This document shows, one piece after another, positions 22,640-34,759 of a stretch of 64,000 bases of DNA. The stretch comes from Thuidium tamariscinum (taxonomy: Eukaryota; Streptophyta; Bryopsida; Hypnales; Thuidiaceae): the NCBI GenBank assembly GCA_947034885.2, contig OX344751.2, forward strand, positions 10,850,001-10,914,000. Reading direction: 5' to 3'. The notes under the pieces are model-generated. The model did not search any database, was not told the origin of the DNA, and saw only the letters and a list, made by a program, of their open reading frames with translations. Made by a program: the position numbers and the translations under genes. Each line of letters opens with the position of its first letter. Positions within the stretch are counted from its first letter, which is position 1.

Positions 22640-24981
22640 GATTGTGAGCGGAAGGCGGAATTGAAATTTCCAGAAAATTTTGAGTGTCATTTCTTTTCCT
22701 CCGGATGTGAAGAAATGTCACTTGCTCTTAGCTTTCTTGAAGAAACTTTTATCTTGTGCTCCCTCTATTTCACACTGATGCTTCATTGCACGAGTCACTT
22801 GTGAAATAAGATTTATGTGCTGCATTGGATTGGGCCCCGATTTTGTGCAGAGGTAAACTAATTCTTGAGTTTTGATTGTGCACACTCAACCCACCAAAAG
22901 GGGTGTCGCACTCCTTCATGTGCAACAAGCTGCCATTGACTCCACTTTTTTCTTGGCAATTTCTCCAAAATCTGCTTCTTGGAGGAGGTGTGATAACCAC
23001 TCGTCTCCCCGCAATGAGTTCGCATTTCTGCGAGGTTTCGCCCAAAACCCCCAAACTGCCTTCAGCTCCTGCTCGGTCAAAACGCCGAAAACCACCACTA
23101 ATCATTAAAAATCAGACCCACACCGAAAACGGTAATACCCCACGACCCTAACCCCGTGCTTCCGTGCTCTTCGGCGGCGGGGAGAAGCCTCCACCCATGA
23201 CTTTGAATCTCTGTTGCAAACTGGGTCTTTACTTCTTCCCTTGCTGATCGGTGGCTGAGGTTGTTGTCGTCAATCTTGGAAGTCAACAGCAAGGGCGGGG
23301 CCCAGGCCCCAGGGTGGTTGCGAAGCCTTGAAGAAGCAACGGCGATGGTGAGGAAGAAGAACAGGAGCAGTCGAATGTTCCACTGGTAACTCAGAAAGTC
23401 GGAGAACAGAGGACGGAGCGTTTTGCGGCCGATGATGGTGATGGAGCGCTGCTTTTGCGGTTGCATCCTGTGGACAGACGTCACACAAGCTTTCTACTGA
23501 GGGAGTGTGGTCATTGCGCATTTGCCTGCGCACTCCTCGACTTGTCGTGTCGCATTTCGGACCAGCGAAAGAGAAGGAGAAAGAACCGACCGACACTTTG
23601 GAGCTTGAGGTTGGGGAAGCAATTCACTTCACCGTTTGCTTGCCGTTTGGTTGATTGGAATTGCGGCGAGGGAGGTGGTAGCGGCTGGGATTCAGGGGTT
23701 GGAACAGGTAAGAGACAAGTGCAAATTTTGGAGGTTGTAGAAGGTCAGATCTAGGCATGTTTCAGTGTTGTATGGTGACTGCGCGGGATTTGATTGAATT
23801 TCGATCGAATGCAGAGTGGACGAGACTTAACAGATGTGTTAGCTACGTTTGCAATCGTTTGGCTGACTTGTTAGTATCGTCCGTTTCGTTTTCTCTTGAG
23901 TGATATGCTGGGATTTGTTTGCGATTTTGTTGAGAATCGACATTTAAAAACCTTTTTTACGGGTTTTGATGCAATTTAAGGTTTTCAGGTGAAATTGAGT
24001 TGATGAATTGCCAATTTTGTGTGAGAATCGCTTGAGTCCGGTTATGAAGGTTTTAGGTTAAAAGATCTTGGGATTCTTGTGTGGTCCGCGCAAGCCTCTC
24101 AATCTATTATCCTTGGTTAATTTTCGTTGACCTGTGGTCGGGGGCTGGGAATAGTTGAGGTGGAGTGCGAGGCACATGTGGAAATTTTGTGGGTTTTAGG
24201 GGGGCAGATCTAGGCATTCCGGTAGGGATTACTGACTTCTGTTCGGTGAAGACTGTGCTGGCATTTGATCGAGTTTTGAGGGAAGGAGAAGTGTTCACTG
24301 GAGTACAGTGCAGACTACAGTTAATGGATGAGGGAGCTGCGTTTCAATTTTTTGGCTGCCGTTTGCGGCCTAGTAACGCTCATATCGGTTTACCTTGGAT
24401 GATTTTTGCATTCTTGAGCAAACTTTTGACGATTTTTGTTCAGAATCGGGATGTTCAACCTTTTTATCAGGGTTTTAATGCAATTTTAGATTTCCAGACG
24501 AAACGCAGTCAATGAGGTTACATCTCTGTTGAGGAGATCTCTTTAATTTGGTTATTTCGTTTTTAGGTCAAAATATCGTAATAATCTCATGAGTCTCCGA
24601 ATTGGCTCTGTCCGGGGTTTTATCTCCGGTTGCCAAATTTTGCGGAGTTTCTTCACAATGATTGGCCATTTGTAGAGCTTTTAGTTATTAGTGAGCGTAT
24701 TTTAGGGTCGTTTAATTGACGAGAGTAATATCCTGGGAATTACCGGATGGGGTTCAGAGTGCTTTCTGAGATTTTTGCTGTGCATGACTTATTTATTGGC
24801 TCCTACTCTCGTGAGTGTTTATACATTTTGACATGTTGTGAACTGAGCAATCGTTTATTATGAGCCATGCAGCGGAGTCAGGGAAGTTGGGAGCATCCCA
24901 ATTCCTCTAAACGATTGGGTGGTGATTTTATTTCAAGGCTGGAGCACTTCGGAGTTCGTCTTCACACAAGTTGAAGGTGAA
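22640..24981 (+). promoter_or_regulatory. Promoter and probable leader intron of the ABC1K gene
   Basis: GC content rises from about 22900. A strong donor, ACAG|GTAAGAGAC, lies at about 23707, and possible acceptors (TTTCAAG, CACAAG) lie at 24940-24972, just before the start codon at 24982. A leader intron of about 1.2 kb is therefore likely. Open frames here (up to 128 codons) overlap on both strands and look like chance. The intron holds a diverged tandem duplication, listed separately. Confidence 0.5.
23718..24570 (+). repeat. Diverged tandem duplication in the leader region
   Basis: A block of about 450-500 bp occurs twice. Matching parts include GGCAGATCTAGGCAT (24202) with GTCAGATCTAGGCAT (23743), and the segment CGATTTTTGTTCAGAATCG (about 24431) with CGATTTTGTTGAGAATCG (about 23921), each followed by GGGTTTT.ATGCAATTT. 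Confidence 0.6.
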
Positions 24982-27900
24982 ATGGGATGGGGCAGGCAGA
25001 TACGTGTGTTCTTTGTCGCATTGGTCGTCTTCCTCGAGTACAGGGTAAGCCTCCCTTCCTTGTGCCCCAGATTGTTTTTATCTGGTTCCTACGTATATCA
25101 GTACGACTAAATGCTAATGTACGAGTAGAAAGATTTCTCATTGACGAGGAGGGTACACTCTATGATGACTTACATTCCAAGCTGTGCATGGTAATGTGCA
25201 GTGGATGCAGAAGAGAGAAAAGTGGGCTAAGAGCGCGGCTGCTCGTAGCCAATTAACCAACCTATGGGAAAAGGCACACAAACGGAATGCCAAACGTGTA
25301 TATAATGCCATAGTAGGTCTCGAGGGTTTGTGGGTGAAGGCGGGTCAATACTTGTCCACAAGAGCGGACGTTTTGCCTGAACCATATATTCAAGTTCTTC
25401 GCCAGCTTCAAGATTCACTGCCTCCACGTCCTCTGAAGGAGGTTAGTGGAAAATGTTTCATTCTTCTCAAGTAACTGCAAGATTGGAAAGGTGAACTTTG
25501 GCCTGCTTTTAATATGAAAGCATTGTCATTATCCTGCCATTTGTTACTGGCTTTGTGGAAGGTCTGCAAGTACGTTTATAAACAAGTTATGAGCACTTGC
25601 GACATGAACTTAGGTTTACAGTAGTGAGTGTGCTAGGTCATTGTTGTTCCAGTTCACGGGAGTCTAAAAAATGATGATTTCTTAAGGCATTCTATTTGTT
25701 CTTGAATCTTCGGTCTGTATTTTTATTCTGGAATAGGGCAGGGTTGACGGTTTCTTTGTGGATCGTTTGGTTTTATCCAGTTCTTACAGGTGATCCGTCT
25801 AATATGTGCATTGTGCATTATGATGAATGGTTGCTTTGGTCAATCTTCTGGTACTTTCTGATTGTTCTTGTCACTTGATTTTAGGTTAGTGCAACCATAA
25901 AGGAGGAGCTGGGTAAGGATCCTTCGGAGCTTTTTGCCACCTTCGATACTACCGCACTTGCAACAGCTTCGGTTAGCCTTCTCGTCTCTTGTCTTCTCTC
26001 TAGACGATTGGAACGTTGTCTTATGTTTTATTCCATTAGCGCTGGTATATTTTATGAAAATTGATGTCTTTTCCTGCATTCTAGTTAGTCTTATCTCCTG
26101 CAAATGAATATACGACATTATGCATTGTGGCTCTGCAGTTGTCACTAAAATTCATGCTATCCATTACTGACTCTACAATAGTGCGCGGGGAGAAAGTGTT
26201 GACTGTTCTTCCTTCTCTAGGAAAAACAGTGTTAGGTGGTGAGGCATCTATATGCACAAGCTACCAGTTGCTGAATGATGAATTTTGCAGATTGCACAAG
26301 TTCACCGAGCTCGTACTAGGGAAGGTGTGGACATCGTGGTTAAGGTCCAACACAAGGGCATCAAAAACATTATATTACAGGTGAAGAGGAACTTATTTAT
26401 TGCGAATGTAAAAGTACTTTCAGTAGAATGAGTTTCTATGACCGTTTAACTTTCAAGCATTACCTTAAAACTGCATTTTGTTCTTGTTATCGAATTAATT
26501 GTGCTAGAGCAATAACGCATAATAATGAATGATCATGTTTGCTGTGAGTGAGTGCCCATCTAGTGTGAAGTGTTTGAATTATTCGACTGCTTTTATGAAA
26601 GGCATCGTCTCTCCATTTCTCTGATCCGGTTTCTTGTATAGTGTCTTTATGCACAGAACTGTGATTACACTTACTTTTCGATCTCATGACCTTGGGTTGA
26701 GCTGGTCGATTGTAGGACTTGAAGAATGCACGAACAATTGTGCAATGGGTCGCATGGGCTGAACCCGATTATGACTTTGGGCCTGTTATGGATGAATGGT
26801 GCAATGAAGTACCCAAGGAATTGGACTTCAATTTGGAAGCTGGTACTTTGCATATCAAATTCTCTCGTCCACCTCACTGATTTTTGTTCTTAGGCTGCCA
26901 TGAACAATACCTTTTATATCACAATTGACTTCCTGTGAAATGAAACCTCGTCGTAGTGTCTTTTTCTCAATGTTTTACTCCAGAATTTTGTTAAAGCATG
27001 TTTAGATCGCAAGAAATCTTGCCCTCTTAGATTTCATTGATCTGTTCATTGATTGTAAGAATATGGTTCGTTGTTGTCACATTTTCGTGCCACTGACGTG
27101 CTTGAGTGCGTTCTTGGCTGTAGAGAACACGCGGAAGGTGGCAAAGAATTTAGATTACAACAATAAAGAAGTATCTGCAGAGCTGTCCAAGAGCCACGTT
27201 GATGTGTTGGTGCCAGAGATTTTGCAGGTAGTTACTCTCTTAGGGAGGGATTGAATAGGAACTTTAATGAATTGTATATGTTCATCCCTCAAATTTGTAG
27301 TATCAATCGTTTATTTGGATTTTGAGATGTGAAATTGAATCTATTTGAATCTTTAGATTATATATGGTATTCCAGTTTGCATTGCTAATTAATTGCTCTG
27401 TTTCTCCTCCCCGGTTCTCATTAAATCGAAGTATTTAAAATACATCTTTCTTTTCTTAGAACGTTACGTCCCATCCAACTTACGTGATGTTGAGAACCGA
27501 CTGGTGCCCACGTTGCTGATGTGAGAATTTGGCAGTCAACAGAGAAAGTGCTTGTAATGGTTTACATGGATGGAGTTCGCTTGAATGATGTGGAAAAGCT
27601 GAAAGAATTGGGGGTGGATATGCAAGCGTTGGTGGAATCAATTACACGCTCATATGCACATCAGATCTATGTTGATGGTTTTTTCAATGCCGATCCTCAT
27701 CCAGGTGAGCGTTATTTTATCGAAATTGGATACCTGCATTTGCAGCAATTTGGGTTTTTACTACCTAGTTGTATGAAACATAGGGCTGCGAGTCTGCGAC
27801 ACCCCTAATTAGTATATGAGTGTTATATTTTAGTTCTTAGTTTATCTAGGTGTATCTAACAGTATTTATGATTCGATCTTAAACTCAGGAAATTTTTTAG

Positions 27901-30900
27901 TCAGCAAAGTGCCTCCTTTCAAGCCTATTCTTTTAGATTTTGGCCTCACCAAGACATTGACGTTCACCAAGAAGCAGGCTCTTGCAAAAATGCTTCTTGC
28001 TTGTGCTGAGGTTAGTTCGATTTTTTAACGCGGCTCTTAATCCATGACGCTTCTATTTTCATATCGCAGGGGCATTTGTGTGATTTTGGTTTCGCCTGGA
28101 TTCCTGATAATGTAATGACCTTTACGTATTTTCAGGGCGATTATGCTGCTTTGTTGTCTGCTTTTGCGGAAATTGGCTTGAAGCTTCGTATGGACATGCC
28201 TGAAGATGTCATGCAAGTGACGAATTTCTTCTTTCGTCGTTCTATTCCTGGGAAGGAATCACCGGTAAGTTGGGTGAAATGATGCCATCGGTATTGCATG
28301 AGTTTTAGAAACTTTTTTGTTTCAAATTTTCATTATTTTCTGTCGGTAGTGAAATTACTTGCGTAGCGCATAAATCTTGTTTTGCTTGCTGCAGGCATAA
28401 GATGAGTCCTTGAGCCATCGGCCAGTCACAAATTTAGAAAATAGTTTGCTATTTGAAAATAGTGGTCTCATATTATGGAATTTTATTGCAGGAGGATATC
28501 AAGCAATGGACAAAGGAGAACGAGGAAAGGAAGAAAAGATTTCAGGAAAAGCAAAAGGAGGAGGAAGAGAAGGGTTCCAGCCTCCACCGTAACCCAGTAC
28601 GGTTCATCCTGTTAAAACTCGATTTAATAAGGAATATTATGATGTGGTTCAATATGGCATCGATGGCGGAAAGGCTAGACAGTTGTTGTCTGATATCAGC
28701 GTAATCACTTTGGCTTGCTATAATGCTTACACGTTATTGGCTTAATTCGATATTGCACCAGTGTTTGAATGACATAATTTTTCGAATTTTCGTTTAAGTT
28801 GTGTTATATCGTTGAACTTTGACAGATGCACTAGAGCTTTTGATTTGAGCTCCTAAAGATGGCATTTTACACAGAAATTGGGCTTACAAAAATTTGTGTG
28901 CAGGTAGATGCTTTTCCAGGCGATATTGTCTTCTTCATGCGAGTTTTGAACCTTCTGCGCGGTTAGTGAGGTCTACCTTTGCATTACTTCAACGTCTAGT
29001 GCAGGTTTTTGTGAATATTGCGATCAGTGGACATGATATTTTCTTGATTTGTGCGCATGCAATGTACAGGTTTGTCGTCAATGCTTGGTGCAAGAGTGGT
29101 GTACCTTGAGGTTATGCGCCCTTTTGCAGAGACAACCTTGTTCAGGTGCGTTGATGGGTACCATTGTATTAGCCCTTCATAAAACATCGTAGTGAGAGAA
29201 TCTCTTGTGATCTTCAGCAGATATCAAAACCTGATTTTCATATCCACAACTGTTGTCAAATCGAAGACCTAATAATCATATTTCGCCTCGTTCCCTATTT
29301 GAAATGCGGGTAATGTCTTGGTATAGGATTGAAGCCTCACTAGTGCAGTAAGAATTTATGGGTGGATAGATAGGTTTAGGGAAGCCCCTTGAAAACTTTT
29401 TTCCACTGAAAACTAGGTGGTTGGAACTTAAGCAGAAGAAATATTTGTTTTAGTTCACAGATAAACAGGAAGGTTGAGGAGGAGTTTGACCTTTTTGAGT
29501 GATTGTGTGTTATTGCTAAATACTCAGGAAGACATTGATGTTGGTCGACGCTATGTCGTGAAGCATACTGAGGCTTAGATTTGTGCTGGGATTTAATGTT
29601 GCAGTGGAAATGTCTTAAGAAGTGGACGCATGCTGGAAACTGAAAGCTGGGTTCATAAAACACCCACTCACTCTAGTGTCGAATCAAAATTACGGGAGCT
29701 GTTACTGAACCTGGGGCGAGAGGATCAGATACTGGGTGTCCAGGTTTGTATTCTGGGGCTGGAGACTGAATATGCCTCTTTCATTGATTGCTTATAGAAT
29801 CTGAAGTAAAACCATAGCGGTGGTTTACCCAAACTTTGGTACACAGGAGATTTGTGGGGAGCAAGATTTCTATCTTCACCCTTACGTTCAAATTCTTGTT
29901 TTTGTGTCTTCTATGTGCTTTCATGTATTCTTTTCTTCATTTCTGTATTATTTTTGTGTATAAAGCTCAGCATTAAGTGCCTGTGTAATACATAACTAAC
30001 ATATGGAATACTGTCTTTTCCCAGGTTTGTGTTTACAAGGATGGGCAAGCCATTATTGATACAGCGGGGGGAGTACTTGGAAAGTTTGACCCGAGACCAG
30101 TTCAACCGGATAGCTTGTTCTCTTGCTTCTCGGTTACAAAGGGAATCACAGCAGGACTTGTACACTGGCTAGCTGATCAAGGGTACGTTCTCTTCTTGTA
30201 CAGCATGTTAATGGCTGCTTCAGATATGATTCCATATTTTTCTCTGTGCTAGTTTTTATTCTTATCGTTGATTGATCCTTTGTGATATAGTGATCTTTCG
30301 TTCACTGCGAGATCTCGGCAAGAATTATCTTTGTAACAAATCCATTTCTTGTTTCCACATTTTGCAGGAAACTGAGTTTGAGTGAGAAAGTTTCTACTTA
30401 TTGGCCAGAATTTGCAGTAAATGGGAAAGAAAATATTACGGTATGTGGATGGATCCGTGCCATATCCTTTTTATTTCGAGTATTGCTCTATATGCTAGGA
30501 ACTCTCTATTTTCTTATCCGTTCCTGCTATCATTTGAAACAAGTCAAAATTCATTAGGTTGATGGTGGCATCGTAATTTCTATTTGGGCGTCGCACCTAC
30601 TGTGCAGTTCCCGTGGTTGTTTTGGAATTAGCCAGTCGATCGTGATGTGTGTAAAATCAAGCACCCAGTATGGTTCATATTGTGTTTTGTGGTCGCCGAT
30701 GTTGTTTGTGTACTATTTCACATACTTCTTTTCTCAGGTCGCCCACGTGCTGAATCATACAGCTGGGCTCCAAAATGCTTTAGCGAATGATCTGAAGTCG
30801 GATCCTCTACTAATGTGCAACTGGGATGAGACCTTGAAGAAACTGGCTGCTGCAATACCAGAATCAAAACCGGGCGTTCAGCAAGTTTATCATCCGTTAA

Positions 30901-32359
30901 CTTTTGGTTGGCTGTGTGGTGGCATAATAGAGGTCTGCATACCTCAATCTCACGCAGGTTACATTTTGTAAGGTAGAAATAGGCATAGCGCATAGTGTAC
31001 AAGTTATCTTCCATTTTGTTTACACCTTATATTATGCGTCTTGGTCACTGCCTTGTGTTTGTCTCGAACTTCTTCCCTTAGATCATGGTATAATCTTTGC
31101 AGAACTTTCCTAATACCTATTCCTGTGAATTCTACTATTATGCAAGCAAAGCAGTACATTGCCCTCTAGTTTCTTATAATGTAGTGATTTCTGATAGGAA
31201 TGATGGCCTTGGGATTATGTGCAGAAAGCGTCTGGTAAAAAGTTTCAGGATCTATTGAATGAGGTTTTTGTGCGGCCCATCGGCTTAGATGGAGAGTTTT
31301 ATGTCGGGATTCCTGCTGGTATGGACCTGTCTGTTCGAGCAAGTTTATGATACATGCAGTGAATTAGCTAATTGATATGCAGTGCCTCTGAGATTATACC
31401 GTATCATGCTGTTGGAAGCATTTGTATTTGTTTCCTTCATTCATCGTCCTTATTGTAACCTTTTTCTGTGCTTTCAAACAGGAGTCGAAGATCGTTTGGC
31501 TTCACTGGCTTTAGATACAATAGAAGTGCAGAGCATGAAGGAAGCCATTGAAAAACAGAAGGCAGCTGCCAGTTTGAAATCCTTGACCACCCCAGTTGAG
31601 CGTTTTGCTGAACCTTCCGAGGCGGTCAGGAAGCAAGTTACACCTCCAACTGAGTTTGGTGGTGGAGATGCGATGTCAACCATCACTGCGCTACCAGTTT
31701 TGTTCAACACTTTATTTGTGCGACGTGCCATCATACCAGCAGTTAATGGCCATTTTTCAGCACGAGCTCTAGCTCGGTATTATGCCACTCTCGCCACTGA
31801 AGGACTCGTTCCTGCAGCTTCTTCTTCAAGTGAGCCTCCCTTGGGCAGTCACCCCCACAAGCCGTTTGACAAGAAGAAGTTCGACCCTCTGTCAAAGGGT
31901 GGCAAGAAAGACGGGGCGACGAAAGCAGAGAAGGGAAATGCCAAGGTGGTGACCGACATTGAAGCCCCGAAAGTGGTAGGGACCTCAACTCCTGCCAGGA
32001 TTTTCTCCAACCCGAGAATTCATGATGCTTTCTTGGCTAAGGGTGAGTACAGCAAACTCGCGGACACAGATGAGAACTTTGGTTTAGGATTTCGCAGAAT
32101 CACAGCTGGTGAAGGCAATTCGGGAGAGGAAGTTGTTGGGTTTGGTCACTCGGGGGTAGGTGGGTCCACAGGCTTTTGTTATCCGGCACACAATTTTGCC
32201 ATTGCAATCACTTTGAATAAGTTGTCTCAAGGGGCAGTAACTGCTCAAATAGTGAGACTTGTTACCCACGAAATGGGTCTACCTTGTCCTGCCGTGTACA
32301 GAAGCGTTAGTGCAGTTCGAGGTCCTGATATGACAGGTGGTGCTCTTTTAGAAGGCTGA
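24982..32359 (+). CDS. ABC1 atypical kinase fused to a beta-lactamase domain
   Basis: Eighteen exons join with GT-AG borders into 968 residues without a break: 24982-25044, 25202-25441, 25885-25971, 26291-26380, 26716-26842, 27124-27227, 27536-27704, 27889-28010, 28136-28264, 28492-28596, 28904-28961, 29070-29145, 29605-29743, 30025-30182, 30368-30440, 30738-30932, 31225-31318, 31482-32359. The N-terminal half is an ABC1/UbiB kinase: KAGQ (near residue 70), ATASIAQVH, the lysine in VVKVQ, ELDFNLEAE, NADPHPGN and LLDFG. The C-terminal half is a serine beta-lactamase/penicillin-binding fold: SVTK (about 539), a YHPLTFGW tyrosine (about 631) and HSG (about 899). The order and length match the plant ABC1K-beta-lactamase group (Arabidopsis At5g24810 type, from memory). 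The ABC1K family acts in plastid and mitochondrial lipid and quinone metabolism; the substrate of this branch is unknown to me. A short hydrophobic N-terminus (VFFVALVVFL) is present. The exon 10 donor (CCA|GTACGG) is the least certain border. Confidence 0.9.
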
Positions 32360-34759
32360 GTTGATCTATTACTAGGTACCGTTTCTTTCTTTATTCTTTT
32401 ATTTCAACCATGTAGATTTATTATATTCGACCCGCAAGGCATGTGGAACTCTTCGGCTTCCTCGATTTTTGTGTATTGCTGGAGGAAACTGCATCGGCTT
32501 CAGCTTGTCTGCAGCAGTTCGCAATTCTATCAGCCCCCAACAAATACATCAAGTTGAGGAGTGAACATTGGGTGGCATATTAATGTCCTTGCTTTCCATT
32601 TCATGGTGAGTTCCACGATGGTTGGGGAACATTCACTTGTATTGTTATGTTTAGGTCCCTCAAAAGGTAGTGTAGATGGTTATGTCGCCTAGTTTATAGA
32701 GAAACAATTTAAAGACCTGGTGTAGATGTAATTGTTTCTTCCACCAGGATTGTAAGAAATTACTTTGAGCTGCTGACATTGTAATAGCAGCGCGTTGTTA
32801 TTATCGTTATGAAAAATTGGCTAACCCTTATTCTGAGATCATTAGTTTGAAGTCCTTATGGGAAATATTGATATACTGGTACTAAATAGAAGATTACTTG
32901 CTGCAAGTGTAAGCTAAGCTAAGTACGAAATACTCGACCAACAGTACACCTGGGTCCGATTGTATGCATCATAAGAATTTAATCCTCAAAACCAATAGCA
33001 CACCTAATACTAATTGTACAGCATCGCCATACTTTTTGAGGTAGTTAGCTTTGGGCATGCATATCTTACTCAATGATTTTGAACCTTGGATTGGTGTGTA
33101 TGTTATCCTACAAGACTAGCAACTTGGTTGATAACATGGTTTTTTTTACCCTTGGTTCTTTAGTGGTTAACCCTTAACTGTTGAAGGACAGACTGTGGCC
33201 GTGGAAATCATGCATTTTGATATCATGTGACATCATCTAGCACTTTGAAAAAACCAAATCTACTCATTGGAAGTCAAAGTCCTATAGAAGATCTTCCCTT
33301 TCCACTCTTAACACCAAGGATTAAAAGTTGCCTTTTTGTCCTACAAGGAAAGATTCTTTGTCAATCAAAGGATGCCAAACATCGATGGTGGCATTTAAGG
33401 GTTAAAGGATGCTCATGCCATTTTTTGGCTAATGAATGACAAAAAAAATCTTTCTATGTAGAATAGAGGTCCACCTATTCATCCTTGGAATTTTGTGTGA
33501 AAAGAGGTCCTCTTTTGTATTTTGTATTATGAATGGTTTTGGATGTTTTTAAACCAATGATTTACATGGTACCAAAAGAGATGATCTCTATAGTTACTTG
33601 CTTGTCCTACAATGATTAAGTAAACAATTAAAGTTAAGAGTGTCTATTCAAGGTGAGTTTAGTCCAATGTATAGGCTATCCTATATTCTTGACTTTAAAA
33701 TTTGTAATTTATTATTACAAGGTTGGAAAATTACCTCCCTACTTAGGGTGCATTTTTCATGAGTTTGTTAAATAATCTCATCAAATTTTTTTCAATCATG
33801 TGAACTCTAAAGTAGAGGGTCTAGAAAAAATGTTGATTATAGGCACTATTACCTCATTGACCTTGATTCCATTCTCTTTTCAATTTGAATGACCATAATT
33901 TTCTTTAACATAATACATTTTGAACAACTTTCATTCAAATTATATACAACTAAATCATTGCAACCAAATGAATGATGATGATGTTTGAATATTGTTTCAA
34001 TGAAGTACCTAGTCAATTTGATGGGGTGTATTTTAAGGCAATTGCACCTAATTCTAAACCCTTTCTAAAAAACCCTACAAATTCTTGCCTAAAATTCACT
34101 AGCTCTATTCATGAGAGCCTAAGATCAATTTTGGATACACCTATTTTCATATTCAATAATTTGAAAATCCATAGCTTATTCATGAAATATTCAAAAAATG
34201 CTAAGGAATATAGAATACTCTTTTCGCTTCCAAGAAGATTCATAAAAAATTGAACAACGAAATAATAGGAACAACGCTCTATCACTCATTCAGACACATT
34301 TAGGTGTACTTACCTTACCAAGACAGATTCTGCTCAATGTTATCTTTTCTACTCTCTAACTACTCTCTTCTAACTCTGACGATGAAAAAGTATGTAATTA
34401 CGCATTTAGCATTTCACAAAGGTTGTTTTTTAAACTTACAGAAGCGTATATCACTCTTCGGATCAAAGCCACAAGTTTCATATCTGAGTAGTATTTGGTG
34501 TCCTGTGGCATGAAATGAAAAGTTCGTTGCTAATAAATCAAGCAGCCTATTCTACACGAGTGTTCCCTGAACAATGGTTATAATATCGGTAAGAAAAACC
34601 TGGGATACACTTGCTAGAAAGACCAGTATCTGCTTTACTTAAACCGAACCTGTTTGCCCAGGTTAAGCCATGTCCCAGGATAACTCAGGCCTTCTCTCTA
34701 CCCCACAGAGTTCATCACTCTCATGTCCACCACAAGATTCACATACCATGTACAGTAGT
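32360..34759. other. 3' flank of the ABC1K gene and intergenic repeats
   Basis: The gene's 3' UTR probably covers the first few hundred bases. Further on the DNA is AT-rich, with one possible short inverted-ended element at 33167-33405 and no recognisable gene. The last part (about 34450-34759) is likely 3' UTR of the minus-strand CBS gene. Confidence 0.4.
33167..33405. mobile_element. Possible short inverted-ended element (TTAACCC ends)
   Basis: Starts TTAACCCTTAACTG and ends CATTTAAGGGTTAA, so the terminal 11 bp are inverted copies. The DNA just to the right (about 33430-33540, with CTATTCATCCTTGGAATT) also recurs at about 45170-45290 and, weakly, at 58040-58130. Confidence 0.4.

Noticed and set aside
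23098-23754. Open frames of 99-128 codons before the ABC1K gene
   Set aside because: Overlapping frames on both strands without domains; the position fits promoter and leader.
28597-28740. Open stretch after exon 10 of the ABC1K gene that reads like protein in one frame (VKTRFNKEYYDVVQYG)
   Set aside because: It is out of frame with exon 10, is not expected in the family, and joining exon 10 directly to exon 11 gives the conserved NPVDAFPGD.
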